DNA from: Serratia rubidaea
GTDB taxonomy: Bacteria > Pseudomonadota > Gammaproteobacteria > Enterobacterales > Enterobacteriaceae
Reading direction: 5' to 3'
NCBI GenBank assembly: GCA_901472405.1
Contig: LR590463.1
Coordinates: 2,604,001-2,668,000 of the forward strand
DNA: 64,000 bases
This document shows, one piece after another, positions 42,744 to 51,898 of this stretch. A program made the position numbers and the translations under genes. Numbering within the stretch: the stretch's first letter is position 1; each line of letters begins with the position of its first letter. A model generated the notes under the pieces. It saw nothing but the letters and a program-made list of their open reading frames with translations. It was not told the origin of the DNA and made no database searches.

Positions 42744-43933
42744 ATGACGCTGCTTAACCCTTACTTTGGTGAATTTGGCGGAATGTACGTGCCGCAAATT
42801 CTGATGCCGGCTTTGATCCAACTGGAAGAAGCCTTTGTCAGCGCCCAGCGCGATCCAGAGTTTCAGGCCGAATTTATCGACCTGCTGAAAAACTACGCCG
42901 GGCGCCCTACCGCACTGACGCTGTGTAAAAACCTGACCGCCGGCACTAACACCAAGCTGTATCTGAAACGTGAAGACCTGCTGCACGGCGGCGCCCACAA
43001 AACCAACCAGGTGCTGGGACAGGCGCTACTGGCGAAACGCATGGGCAAGACCGAAATTATCGCCGAAACCGGCGCCGGCCAGCACGGCGTGGCGTCGGCG
43101 CTGGCCAGCGCGCTGCTGGGCTGAAGTGCCGGGTTTATATGGGCGCCAAAGACGTTGAGCGCCAGTCGCCGAACGTCTTCCGCATGCGGCTGATGGGCGC
43201 CGAGGTGATCCCGGTGCACAGCGGCTCCGCCACGCTGAAAGACGCCTGCAACGAAGCGCTGCGCGACTGGTCCGCCAGCTATGATAAGGCGCACTATATG
43301 TTAGGCACCGCCGCCGGCCCGCATCCCTACCCGACCATCGTCCGCGAATTCCAGCGCATGATCGGCGAAGAAACCAAGGCCCAGGTGCAGGAGCGCGAAG
43401 GTCGCCTGCCGGATGCGGTATTGGCCTGCGTCGGCGGCGGCTCCAACGCCATCGGCATGTTCGCTGATTTTATCGATGAAACCAGCGTCAAACTGATCGG
43501 TGTCGAGCCTGCCGGGCTGGGTATCGAAACCGGCCAGCACGGCGCACCGCTGAAACACGGCCACGTCGGCATCTACTTTGGCATGAAGTCGCCGATGATG
43601 CAGACCGCGGAAGGCCAGATCGAAGAGTCCTATTCGATCTCCGCCGGGCTGGACTTCCCGTCCGTCGGGCCGCAGCACGCCCATCTGAACAGCATCGGCC
43701 GGGCGGACTATGTCTCCGTCACCGATGACGAAGCGCTGGAGGCCTTTAAGGCGCTCTCGCGCCACGAAGGCATCATTCCGGCGCTGGAGTCCTCCCACGC
43801 GTTGGCGCACGCCTTGAAAATGATCCGTGAAACGCCGCAGAAAGAGCAAATTCTGGTGGTGAACCTGTCCGGCCGCGGAGATAAAGACATATTTACCGTT
43901 CACGATATTCTGAAAGCACGGGGAGAAATGTGA
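42744..43933 (+). CDS. trpB: Tryptophan synthase beta chain TrpB (one frameshift)
   Basis: TrpB joins indole and serine with pyridoxal phosphate. The PLP lysine is in [13 protein letters not shown] (near residue 87), the phosphate loop is [15 protein letters not shown], and [10 protein letters not shown] binds the substrate carboxylate. One G is missing near 43122 (CTGGGCTGAAG for CTGGGGCTGAAG), which makes a false stop after ASALLG. The next frame continues [15 protein letters not shown] to the end at 43931. In an otherwise perfect trp operon this is most simply a sequence error. The stop overlaps the trpA ATG. Confidence 0.96.
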
Positions 43934-44739
43934 TGGAACGTTATCAGCAACTGTTCAAACGCCTGGCGAGCCGGCAGGAAGGCGCCTTCGTGCCGTTTGT
44001 CACGCTGGGCGACCCCAACCCGACGCTGTCGCTGCAGATTATCGATACGCTGATTGAAAATGGCGCGGATGCGCTGGAGCTGGGCATCCCCTTCTCCGAT
44101 CCGCTGGCTGACGGCCCGACGATTCAGAACGCCACGCTGCGCGCCTTTGCTGCCGGCGTGACGCCAAGCCAGTGCTTTGAGATGCTGGCGGCCATCCGCC
44201 AGAAGCATCCCGATATCCCTATCGGCCTGCTGATGTACGCCAATCTGGTGTTCCATAAGGGCATTGATAATTTCTATCAGCGTTGCGCCGACGTCGGCGT
44301 GGATTCGGTGCTGGTGGCCGACGTGCCGTTTGAAGAGTCCGCGCCGTTCCGCGCCGCCGCGCTGCGTCACGATATTGCGCCGATCTTTATTTGCCCGCCG
44401 AACGCCAATGACGATCTGCTGCGGGAGATTTCGTCGCACGGCCGCGGTTACACCTATCTGCTGTCCCGCGCCGGGGTTACCGGCACCGAAAGCCGCGCCC
44501 AGCAGCCGCTGAACCACCTGATCAATACGCTGCGTGAATACCATGCCGCACCTGCGCTGCAAGGTTTTGGTATTTCGGAGCCGTCTCAGGTGCGTGACGC
44601 GTTGCAGGCCGGCGCCGCCGGGGCGATTTCCGGCTCCGCCATCGTGAAAATCATTGAACAGCATCAGCAACAGCCGGCAGAGATGCTTGCCAAGCTGGGC
44701 AAGTTCGTCAGTGAGATGAAAGCCGCCACCCGCGGCTAA
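43933..44739 (+). CDS. trpA: Tryptophan synthase alpha chain TrpA
   Basis: TrpA cleaves indole-3-glycerol phosphate to indole, which is channelled to TrpB. The 268-269-residue barrel has the catalytic glutamate in [12 protein letters not shown] and the aspartate in [15 protein letters not shown], then [16 protein letters not shown] and [10 protein letters not shown]. It is the last gene of the trp operon. Confidence 0.97.
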   Translation: MERYQQLFKRLASRQEGAFVPFVTLGDPNPTLSLQIIDTLIENGADALELGIPFSDPLADGPTIQNATLRAFAAGVTPSQCFEMLAAIRQKHPDIPIGLLMYANLVFHKGIDNFYQRCADVGVDSVLVADVPFEESAPFRAAALRHDIAPIFICPPNANDDLLREISSHGRGYTYLLSRAGVTGTESRAQQPLNHLINTLREYHAAPALQGFGISEPSQVRDALQAGAAGAISGSAIVKIIEQHQQQPAEMLAKLGKFVSEMKAATRG

Positions 44740-44749
44740 GCCCTGGCTT

Positions 44750-44776
44750 TACCGGGTGCGCCCCACGCGCCCGGTA
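44750..44776 (+). terminator. Probable trp operon terminator hairpin
   Basis: TACCGGG/CCCGGTA pair over seven bases, with an inner GCG/CGC, 11 bp after trpA. It is followed by TTTAAG only, so it may need help, as the E. coli trp t site does. Confidence 0.5.
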
Positions 44777-44908
44777 TTTAAGAATATCCTCACTATATTT
44801 CCCGTTATCTGATTGACTAATCCGCCCGTTGTTTCACACTTGTGATGTCTGCGCCCGCAGACCAAGGTAATCTGTGGTTAAAAAAATAACATGGCATGGA
44901 GAGTAACT

Positions 44909-45224
44909 ATGAAGCTATTTAAAACCCTTGCAGCTCTGTGTATGGCCGGCGTCATGGCGCTGGCGGTAACGGCCTGCGCGCCGACGGCGAAATCAGAAGG
45001 AACGGGCGGCTATATTGACGACACGGTCATCACCACCAAGGTGAAGTCGGCGCTGCTGGCGGATAAAAATATCAAATCGCGGGAAATCAGCGTGGAAACC
45101 TTTAAAGGGCGCGTACAGCTAAGCGGTTTTGTCAGCTCCAGCGCAGACGCCAACCGTGCGGTGCAGGTTACCCGCGGCGTCGCCGGCGTGAAGTCGGTAG
45201 AAAAACGTGATGCAGTTGAAGTAA
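44909..45224 (+). CDS. BON-domain lipoprotein (one frameshift near the end)
   Basis: The product is about 104 residues, with a lipoprotein signal (MKLFKTLAALCMAGVMALAV, lipobox VTAC) and a single BON domain: YIDDTVITTKVKSALLAD, ISVETFKGRVQLSGFV, ANRAVQVTRGVAGVKSV. BON domains are thought to bind phospholipid membranes. It resembles OsmY-type stress proteins but has one domain. A missing A in the run near 45203 makes the frame read through; restoring it gives VMQLK and a TAA at 45222-45224, followed by a GC-rich hairpin (GGAGGCGC/GCGCCTCC). It lies between trpA and ompW. Confidence 0.8.
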
Positions 45225-45275
45225 ACGCTAAGGAGGCGCTGCAGGGCGCCTCCCCCATCAGACATCGGTTCCGGC

Positions 45276-45932
45276 TTAGAAACGGTAGCCGGCGCCGAAC
45301 ATAAACACCCAAGGATCCAGGCGCGTATCAATGCTGTGATTGCCGCCGGCCGCATCGTTAAAGCGCACTTTGGTTTCGATGTTCATCCACCACACTGACA
45401 TGTTCAGCATCCAGTGCTCATCCAGGTTATAGTCCAGACCGGCCTGCGCGGCGACGCCCCAGGAGTCTTTCAGGCTCAGGTTGCTCAGCCCGGTGTCCTT
45501 GCCTTTCTGATTGAATTTTTCATCAAAGAAGGTGGTGTAGTTGACGCCCACGCCCATGTAAGGACGCAGTTTGTCCTGGCGATCGCCAAAGTAATATTGC
45601 GCCATCAGCGTCGGCGGCAGGTGATGCACCGTCGCGATATCGCCGCTGACCGCCTGGCCGCTGAGCGACACCTTATGACGGAACGGAGTTGCCGCCAGTA
45701 ATTCAACGCCGATATTGTCCGTCACCATATAGCCGAAAGTCAGCCCGAGCTGGGTATTGTTGCTGGCGCTGAACGACCCCTGTCCCAGCACATCATCCGA
45801 ACCGGTGGTCGGACGCACCGTCGCTGCGCCGGCGCGCAGCAGGAAATCCCCGGCCTGATGCGCACTTGCCGCCATTGGCACCATTGGCGCAACCATCGCC
45901 GCCAATACCACTGCTAAAGTAGTTTTCTTCAT
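45276..45932 (-). CDS. ompW: Outer membrane protein OmpW
   Basis: This is an eight-stranded outer-membrane beta-barrel of 218 residues, close to E. coli OmpW. The signal peptide is MKKTTLAVVLAAMVAPMVPM, cleaved after ASA. The mature protein contains AGAATVRPT, NNTQLGLTFGYM, DNIGVELLAATPFRHK, HHLPPTLMAQYYFGD and the C-terminal GAGYRF, whose last phenylalanine is the BAM signal. Three ATGs in a row allow slightly longer starts. An FNR box lies about 150 bp upstream. Confidence 0.95.
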   Translation of the reverse strand: MKKTTLAVVLAAMVAPMVPMAASAHQAGDFLLRAGAATVRPTTGSDDVLGQGSFSASNNTQLGLTFGYMVTDNIGVELLAATPFRHKVSLSGQAVSGDIATVHHLPPTLMAQYYFGDRQDKLRPYMGVGVNYTTFFDEKFNQKGKDTGLSNLSLKDSWGVAAQAGLDYNLDEHWMLNMSVWWMNIETKVRFNDAAGGNHSIDTRLDPWVFMFGAGYRF

Positions 45933-46079
45933 CATCATCCATTCCATATGTGTGGTTTCTAGCCCTGCCGAATATACCTATTACAAGGTATTTTTGATCG
46001 CATGGAGATCACATCTTATGTGTAAAAATATTAATTCGCACAAAAATCAGGGTTAGCTAAGCGATTAATAAATCAAGAA

Positions 46080-46093
46080 TTGATCTAAATCAA
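46080..46093. promoter_or_regulatory. FNR box upstream of ompW
   Basis: TTGAT-CTAA-ATCAA is a perfect match to the FNR consensus TTGAT-N4-ATCAA. It lies 148 bp before the ompW start. E. coli ompW is activated by FNR, so oxygen control is likely here too. The box could also affect the rightward YkgJ-type gene. Confidence 0.75.
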
Positions 46094-46221
46094 AAAAGCC
46101 TATTTGTTGCGAAAAATGTAAACACGTGAAAATTTCAGTTGCGGAAAATAGTGGCGCTGAGTAATTTTTTCGCTCCCTGTTGGTTTTGGTTGGTGGCCGT
46201 TAGGAGATGGTGGCAATCAAG

Positions 46222-46662
46222 ATGAGCGAAATTCTCAATCCCTGTGTAAGTTGTGGCGCGTGCTGCGCCTATTTCCGCGTGTCGTTTTATTGGGCTGAAG
46301 GCGATGACGGCGGCGGCGTAGTGCCAAGCGCGCTTACCGAGCCGTTAACCCCGTTCCTGCGCTGTATGCAGGGGACCAACAGCAAGTCCCCGCGCTGCAC
46401 TGCGCTCGACGGTGAAATCGGCCGGGCCGTATCCTGTTCGATCTACCTGAACCGGCCGACGCCGTGCCGCGAGTTTGACGCCTCCGGCGAAAACGGCCTG
46501 CGTAATGAGGCCTGCGACCGCGCGCGCGAACGCTACGGCCTGCCGCCGCTGCCCGTTGCCCTGCCGCTTACGCTGCCGGAGACGATAATCGCTGAAGAAA
46601 TCAGCGCCATAGCGCTTGCGGGGTGCCACAGCGAGCCGGAACAAGGTACAATCCACCACTGA
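46222..46662 (+). CDS. YkgJ-family cysteine cluster protein
   Basis: This 146-residue protein belongs to the YkgJ family of putative zinc/iron-chelating proteins. It starts [20 protein letters not shown], with Cys8, Cys11, Cys14 and Cys15. Further cysteines are in [29 protein letters not shown] and NEACDRAR. Its function is unknown. The reading frame opens at 46207, but that ATG touches the AGGAG; the ATG at 46222 gives the usual family start, although it is 15 bases from the site. It precedes yciC by 31 bp. Confidence 0.85.
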   Translation: MSEILNPCVSCGACCAYFRVSFYWAEGDDGGGVVPSALTEPLTPFLRCMQGTNSKSPRCTALDGEIGRAVSCSIYLNRPTPCREFDASGENGLRNEACDRARERYGLPPLPVALPLTLPETIIAEEISAIALAGCHSEPEQGTIHH

Positions 46663-46693
46663 TTATCTCTGTTCCCGACGCCAAGGAGTCTGC

Positions 46694-47446
46694 ATGTCTA
46701 TCACGGCTAACACTGTGTACCGTGACAGTTTTAACTTTTTCCGCAACCAGCTGGCCACCATCCTGCTGCTGTCGCTGCTGACCGCGTTTATTTCGATACT
46801 GCTCGATCAGGCCTTCCAGCCCGATGCCGAGCAGCTCAAGATACTGGACGCCGCGTTTTCAGAGCTCTCCTCATCCGCCGGGATGGGGCTGCAGGAGTTT
46901 GTGGCGCAGATGACCCCGGAACAGCAAGTGGTGATGCTGAAGAAATCAGCGGCCGCCACCTTTGCCGCACTGGTGGGGAATCTGCTGTTGGTCGGCGGTA
47001 TGCTGACGCTGATCCGCCTGGTTTCTCAGGGTCAGCCGGTCAGCGCGCTGCGGGCGATTGGCGCTTCCGCGCCGGAGCTGCCGCGCCTGCTGCTGCTGCT
47101 GTTTATCTGCACCCTGCTGATTCAGCTCGGCCTGACGCTGTTTGTCGTGCCCGGGGTGATTATCGCCATCGCCTTTTCGCTGGCGCCGGTGATCTGCTCT
47201 GCGGATAAGCAAGGCGTGTTCGCCTCACTGCGTCAGAGCGCCAAGCTGGCCTTTGCCAACGCCCGGCTGATCGTACCGGCCATGATGCTGTGGCTGGCGG
47301 CCAAGCTGCTGGTGTTGCTGCTGGTCAGCCACCTCTCGGCGCTGGCGCCAAGCGTCGCCGGCGTGGTGCTGACCGCGTTGAGCAACCTGGTGACCGCGTT
47401 GCTGCTGGTGTACCTGTTCCGTCTGTATATGCTGTTGCGCCACTGA
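46694..47446 (+). CDS. yciC: YciC, inner-membrane protein
   Basis: This is a UPF0259-type protein of 250 residues with six hydrophobic segments. It starts [20 protein letters not shown], matching E. coli YciC, and contains [19 protein letters not shown] and [19 protein letters not shown]. The function is unknown. The start follows AAGGAG with a seven-base gap. Confidence 0.93.
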   Translation: MSITANTVYRDSFNFFRNQLATILLLSLLTAFISILLDQAFQPDAEQLKILDAAFSELSSSAGMGLQEFVAQMTPEQQVVMLKKSAAATFAALVGNLLLVGGMLTLIRLVSQGQPVSALRAIGASAPELPRLLLLLFICTLLIQLGLTLFVVPGVIIAIAFSLAPVICSADKQGVFASLRQSAKLAFANARLIVPAMMLWLAAKLLVLLLVSHLSALAPSVAGVVLTALSNLVTALLLVYLFRLYMLLRH

Positions 47447-47468
47447 TCGGCGCGCCAGCAAACAATCA

Positions 47469-47495
47469 GGGCACGCTTCGGCGTGCCCTTTTATT
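47469..47495 (+). terminator. Terminator of yciC
   Basis: GGGCACGC-TTCG-GCGTGCCC is an eight-pair stem with a stable tetraloop, followed by TTTTATTTT. The remainder of the 329-bp gap to yciB has no gene that I can support. Confidence 0.9.
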
Positions 47496-47775
47496 TTCCC
47501 GGTTCGTCGCGTGCCAATCTGTGACGGGTGTCACTCAATGACTCCCCGCTTATTCGGCCGCGCTGGCGCTGACCGCTTTCCATGGTAAATTATTAACGGA
47601 CGCTATTGCGTCGGGTGGGTAACATGGCCGGAACGCACGTTGGTAATGTTATGCAAATTCTTGCCCGGATAGCGGAAATCCGCGGACAAAACGCCGATAA
47701 TCAGCAACCTCCGGCGGTACACAGATCCGGCCGAATCCGGTATAGTCGGCCGACGAACAGATGATGGATTGATTT

Positions 47776-48315
47776 ATGAAGCAGTTTCTTGATTTTCTCC
47801 CGTTAATTGTCTTTTTTGCGTTTTATAAGCTCTACGATATTTACGTCGCTTCCGGCGCGCTGATCGTGGCGACCGCGCTGGCGTTGGTGTTCACCTGGGT
47901 GAAATACCGCAAGGTAGAAAAAATGACGCTGATCACTTTCCTGATGGTGGCGGTCTTCGGCACGCTGACGCTGGTGTTCCACAGCGATCTGTTTATCAAA
48001 TGGAAAGTCACGGTGATTTACGCGCTGTTCGCCATCGCGCTGCTGGTCAGCCAGCTGGTGCTGAAAAAACCGCTGATCCAGCGGATGCTGGGTAAAGAGC
48101 TGACGCTGCCGGATCGCATCTGGAGCAATCTCAATCTGGCCTGGGCGCTGTTCTTCCTCGCCTGCGGGCTGGCCAATATATACGTCGCCTTCTGGCTGCC
48201 GCAGAGCGTATGGGTCAACTTTAAAGTCTTTGGCCTGACCGCGCTGACGCTGGTGTTCACCCTGCTGAGCGGCGTCTATATTTATAAGCATATGCCGGAA
48301 GAGCAGAAAAAATAG
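47776..48315 (+). CDS. yciB: Septation-related inner-membrane protein YciB (IspZ)
   Basis: This is a membrane protein of 179 residues with five hydrophobic helices: [32 protein letters not shown], then [35 protein letters not shown] and [18 protein letters not shown]. YciB interacts with divisome and elongasome components and supports envelope integrity. It matches E. coli YciB along its length. Confidence 0.95.
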   Translation: MKQFLDFLPLIVFFAFYKLYDIYVASGALIVATALALVFTWVKYRKVEKMTLITFLMVAVFGTLTLVFHSDLFIKWKVTVIYALFAIALLVSQLVLKKPLIQRMLGKELTLPDRIWSNLNLAWALFFLACGLANIYVAFWLPQSVWVNFKVFGLTALTLVFTLLSGVYIYKHMPEEQKK

Positions 48316-48392
48316 TTACAAAATTGTTAATGCCCGCCGGCGACAACTGCGGGCAGTATAATGTGATCCAATTCTCAAAAAAATAAACGACT

Positions 48393-48827
48393 ATGACACA
48401 ACAACAACAACGACCATTACCCAGCGGGGAGCTGGTGCTCCGTACGCTGGCCATGCCGGCGGATACTAACGCCAACGGTGATATTTTTGGCGGCTGGCTG
48501 ATGTCGCAGATGGATATCGGCGGCGCGATTCAGGCCAAAGAGATCGCCGAAGGCCGCGTCGTAACGGTGCGCGTCGACGGCATGACGTTTCTTAAGCCGG
48601 TCGCCGTCGGCGATGTGGTGTGCTGCTATGCCCACTGTATCCGTACCGGGCGCAGCTCGATTACCATCCAATGTTGAAGTGTGGGTGAAGAAGGTGTCCA
48701 CCTCACCGATTGGCCAACGCTATCGCGCCACCGAGGCGCTGTTTACCTATGTGGCGTGGATGATGAAGGCAACCCGCGCGCGCTGCCGGACGGCAAGATG
48801 AACTTTCGCGTCGGTTTTGAAGAGTAA
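48393..48827 (+). CDS. yciA: Acyl-CoA thioesterase YciA (two frameshifts)
   Basis: This is a hot-dog-fold thioesterase acting on a broad range of acyl-CoAs. The N-terminal half reads GELVLRTLAMPADTNANGDI and GGWLMSQMDIGGAIQA, containing the catalytic asparagine and aspartate region. An extra C near 48671 (ATCCAATG for ATCAATG) and a missing G near 48755 (GCGTGG for GCGGTGG) break the frame. The other frames supply VEVWVKKVSTSPIGQRYRAT and DGKMNFRVGFEE, with TAA at 48825-48827. With these corrections the protein is about 144 residues. Confidence 0.93.
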
Positions 48828-48850
48828 GCCGCAGCAACTGCAGAAACAAC

Positions 48851-48874
48851 AAGGGTCGCTCTAGAGCGACCCTT
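48851..48874. terminator. Bidirectional terminator between yciA and tonB
   Basis: A perfect 24-bp palindrome with arms AAGGGTCGCTCT lies between the two convergent genes. TTATTCTTT follows on the plus strand. Confidence 0.75.
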
Positions 48875-48897
48875 ATTCTTTGCCGGCGCGTCCGCTA

Positions 48898-49649
48898 TCA
48901 ATTCAGCGAGGCGGTGCCGTCCAGCTTGAACTGGAATATTAACGATACGGTCTTTCGCGCTTTGGCTCATAGCGCCACTTACGCATCGCCTGCTTCACCT
49001 CGCGCTCAAACATATTGCGCGGCTGGGCGACAAAATGCGTACGTTGCTGATGCGGCCATCGCGTCGACGTCGAACTGCACCCTGACCTTGCCTTCAATCT
49101 GCAGCGCCTGGGCGCGCGGCGGTATGACGGCGCAACGCGGCTGAGCGGCTTCGCCCGGTATCGGGTTGAATGCCCCTGCACCGGCGCGACGGCGCCTGCT
49201 TCACCGGCGCTTTATCGACCGGCTTGGACGGCGCATCATTTTCAAACGGCGAAGGCTGACGCGGCTCGACTTTTTTCGGTTCGCGCTTAACCGTTTTTTC
49301 CACCTTCGGCTTAGTTTTTGGCTTAGGCTTCGGTTTCGGCTTCACCGGCTCCGGCTTGGGAATCGCTTTTGGCACCGGCGGCGGTTCCGGGATCGGTTCT
49401 GGCTCCGGTTCCGGCTCCACCTGCGGCTCGGGTTCCGGCTCGGCGGGCGCCGGCGGCGGCGGTTCCGCCAGCGCGGCGGTATTGACCATCATGACGCTGA
49501 TCGGCGCATCCTCAGGTTTAGGCGGCATCACCACTTCCTTAAACGGAAGCATAGAGTAAAGCGGCCACCAGGGGCGCTGTGTAAGCCAACGGAGAGGACA
49601 ATCGGCACTGACAAACGGCGAATTGGGAAACATCTTTTTTAGGCAGCAT
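48898..49649 (-). CDS. tonB: Energy transducer TonB (many frame breaks, probably sequence errors)
   Basis: TonB couples the proton motive force to outer-membrane siderophore and B12 receptors. The start is ATG at 49649 (MLPKK). The membrane helix, read across three frames, is [21 protein letters not shown] and keeps the conserved Ser-x3-His. Then comes a Pro-Glu/Pro-Lys-rich periplasmic rod ([36 protein letters not shown]). The C-terminal domain has [20 protein letters not shown] and ends [10 protein letters not shown] at 48898. I count about eight frame changes, at both ends of the gene. Between 48960 and 49180 the frame changes several times, but [12 protein letters not shown] and [14 protein letters not shown] segments are still readable. 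Loss of TonB would be severe, so error is more likely than decay. Confidence 0.85.
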
Positions 49650-49686
49650 AATGGTTCAGTTTTCCTCTGATTCGCCAAGTTTAAAT

Positions 49687-49705
49687 GCAAATAGCAATCA
49701 TATTT
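49687..49705. promoter_or_regulatory. Candidate Fur box in the tonB promoter
   Basis: This 19-mer matches the Fur consensus at 11 positions, including the central AATCAT. It is 38-56 bases before the tonB start. tonB is Fur-regulated in relatives. The match is moderate. Confidence 0.4.
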
Positions 49706-49847
49706 CAATAACGAACGGCAAACTATCGCTGTAATCGGCATGATTCGCCTCTTCCGCCGCCAAAAACGCCAAACGCTTTAACCCGCCGTTAGCCTTTCTG
49801 TGCCGCCGTTACACGTTTTTTTAACCTGTTGTTCTCCTGTCGGGCAC

Positions 49848-49880
49848 AAAAAAGCCCTGCGTATCAATCACGCAAGGCTT
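49848..49880 (-). terminator. Terminator of the LeuA-like gene
   Basis: AAGCCCTGCGT/ACGCAAGGCTT form an eleven-position stem with one mismatch and a seven-base loop. On the minus strand six T follow. The 307 bp between this gene and tonB hold nothing else that I can support. Confidence 0.8.
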
Positions 49881-49956
49881 GAGACGCTATGCAAGCACGA
49901 TGTTTTACCGTATGCAAATAGATGCCACGCGATGGGAGGCCAGTCAGTCAGCCGCG

Positions 49957-51623
49957 TCATCCATCGTCGAGAACCTGGCCCGCCGCGCTCAACACCGCCA
50001 GTACCGAAGCCGTTACTATGTTCGCGTGCCGGCCCACGCCCAAAACGCGAGCCTGGCACGCCGGGCATCGCCGCCTCCACAATCGCCAGCGCCGTCGCAT
50101 CGGCCCCCGCGCCCAGACTGCGCTCTTCATAACTGTCGATGCGTAACGACTGGCCCAACGCCGCCACCGTCGCGGCAATCGGGCCGTTGCCTATCCCCTC
50201 GACGCTCCTGATGTCGCCATCCGCATCCGCCATCTCCAGCGTGATGCCCTGCCCGTGCGCATGTTTCGAACAGGCGATGGCCGCGATAGGTGAAGCCTGA
50301 GCGTTCCCGCAGCGGGCTCAGGTAAGTGCGTTCGAACAGCGCCCAAATTTGCTCACTGGTCAGCTCCGTTTCGCTGGCGTCGGCCAAGGCCTGGACGATA
50401 GCGCTGAACTCCACCTGCATGCGACGCGGCATGGTGATACCGTGGTCGCGCTGCAGTAAAAACGCGATACCGCCCTTTCCTGACTGGCTATTGACGCGCA
50501 CGATGCTGTCATAGGTGCGGCCCAGGTCTTTGGGGTCAATCGGCAGATAAGGCACGCGCCAAAGCGCATCGTCCTTTTGCGCGCTCAGCCCTTTGGCGAT
50601 AGCATCCTGATGCGAGCCGGAGAACGCCGTAAATACCAGATCGCCGACATACGGATGTCGCGGGTGAATAGGCAGCGCGGTACACTCCTCCGCCACGCGG
50701 GCAATCGCCGCGATGTCGGAAAAATCCAACCCAGGTGCGATGCCTTGCGTATACAGATTCAGCGCCAGCGTCACCACATCGACGTTGCCACTGCGCTCGC
50801 CATTGCCAAACAGGCAACCTTCAACCCGTTGCGCGCCGGCCAGCATCGCCAGTTCTGCGCAGGCCACGCCGGTTCCCCGGTCATTGTGCGGATGTACGGA
50901 CAGCACGAGGTGCTCGCGCCGCTCCAGCCGCCGGTGCATCCATTCAATCTGGTCGGCGAAGACGTTGGGCGTAGCGACTTCGACCGTGGTCGGCAGGTTG
51001 ACAATCATCGGCCGCTGCGGCCCGGCATCCCAGGCGCGAATGGCGGCATTGCAGACAGCCAGTGAAACATCCAGCTCGGCCATGCAGAACGTTTCAGGCG
51101 AGTATTGCAAGACCCATTCGGTTTCCGGGTGGGCGGCCGTCAGTTGCCTGAACAGCGCAATGTGGCGTTCTACCATGTCGATAATCTGCGGCACGCTCAT
51201 GCCGAACACAATCTCGCGCCAGGCGGGAGCGATGGCATTGTAGAAATGCACAATCACCCGCCGTGCGCCTGCCACGCTGCGCACCGTCTCTGCGATCAGA
51301 TCGTCACGCAGCTGCGTCATCACCATCGGGGTAACGTCGGCGGGAATCTGGTCTGCGTCAATCAGATGGCGCACAATCTCGAAATCAGTGCGCGAAGCGG
51401 CGGGGAAACCCACTTCAATCTCTTTGAAGCCGATTTGCACCAGTTTATGGAACAGGCGCAGCTTGCGCTCGCGATTCATCGGTTCGAACAGCGCCTGGTT
51501 GCCGTCGCGCAAATCGGTGGACAGCCAGATCGGGGCCTGCGTCAGGCTGCGTGATGGCCATTGGCGATCGGCCACGGCGATCGGTGTGAGGGGGCGATAT
51601 TTCTGGGAAGGATCGGTCAGCAT
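49957..51623 (-). CDS. 2-isopropylmalate synthase-like enzyme (LeuA, type 2; two frameshifts)
   Basis: This is a DRE-TIM metallolyase that should condense an acyl-CoA, normally acetyl-CoA, with a 2-oxoacid, normally 2-oxoisovalerate. The start [12 protein letters not shown] is at 51623 after GGAG. The catalytic [34 protein letters not shown] and the metal-binding HPHNDRGTG and [11 protein letters not shown] are present. The C-terminal allosteric domain, read in other frames, includes [26 protein letters not shown] and [18 protein letters not shown]. Extra bases near 50269 and 50042 break the frame. With about 555 residues it resembles the longer LeuA form of pseudomonads and actinobacteria, not the E. 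coli leuABCD enzyme. It lies alone, divergent from an AraC-family gene, and both are extra relative to the E. coli order. It may be a second, specialised isoform. Confidence 0.85.
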
Positions 51624-51632
51624 AAAAACACT

Positions 51633-51664
51633 CCAGGGGAATTGTTTGCATCCAATTCCCCTGG
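51633..51664. promoter_or_regulatory. Perfect 12-bp inverted repeat abutting the LeuA-like start
   Basis: CCAGGGGAATTG-N8-CAATTCCCCTGG is exact over both arms. It ends one base from the GGAG site of the LeuA-like gene, ten bases from its ATG. It may be an operator or an mRNA hairpin that affects translation. A second inverted pair, GGTCGGGGTC (51684-51693) and GACCCCGACC (51736-51745), lies just upstream in the leader. Confidence 0.6.
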
Positions 51665-51898
51665 CTCGGAACAAGCTGACGGTGGTCGGGGTCAGGGGGA
51701 ATCAGGATGGGTCATAGCGCGAACGGGCGCGCGCAGACCCCGACCGGGAGCCAGAGTTAGTAGCCGTTGCAAAAGCCCGAGTGTGCACATCATGAATAGC
51801 CCCAGTAGATCGTCTGCCTTCGATATTAGGCTTGCGCCTGGCGTCCATCTACATAAAAATAGACATATTCTTTATTTATTTGGACAAAGTACGGCGGC

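Noticed and set aside
48743..48970. Open frame across the yciA-tonB junction on the minus strand
   Set aside because: It is partly the true end of tonB in a shifted frame (DRIVNI) and partly the reverse of yciA; it is an artefact of the frame breaks.
51700..51725. Leucine leader peptide upstream of the LeuA-like gene
   Set aside because: The small frame present (ATG ACC CAT CCT GAT TCC CCC TGA) has no leucine codons, so classical leu attenuation is not supported.
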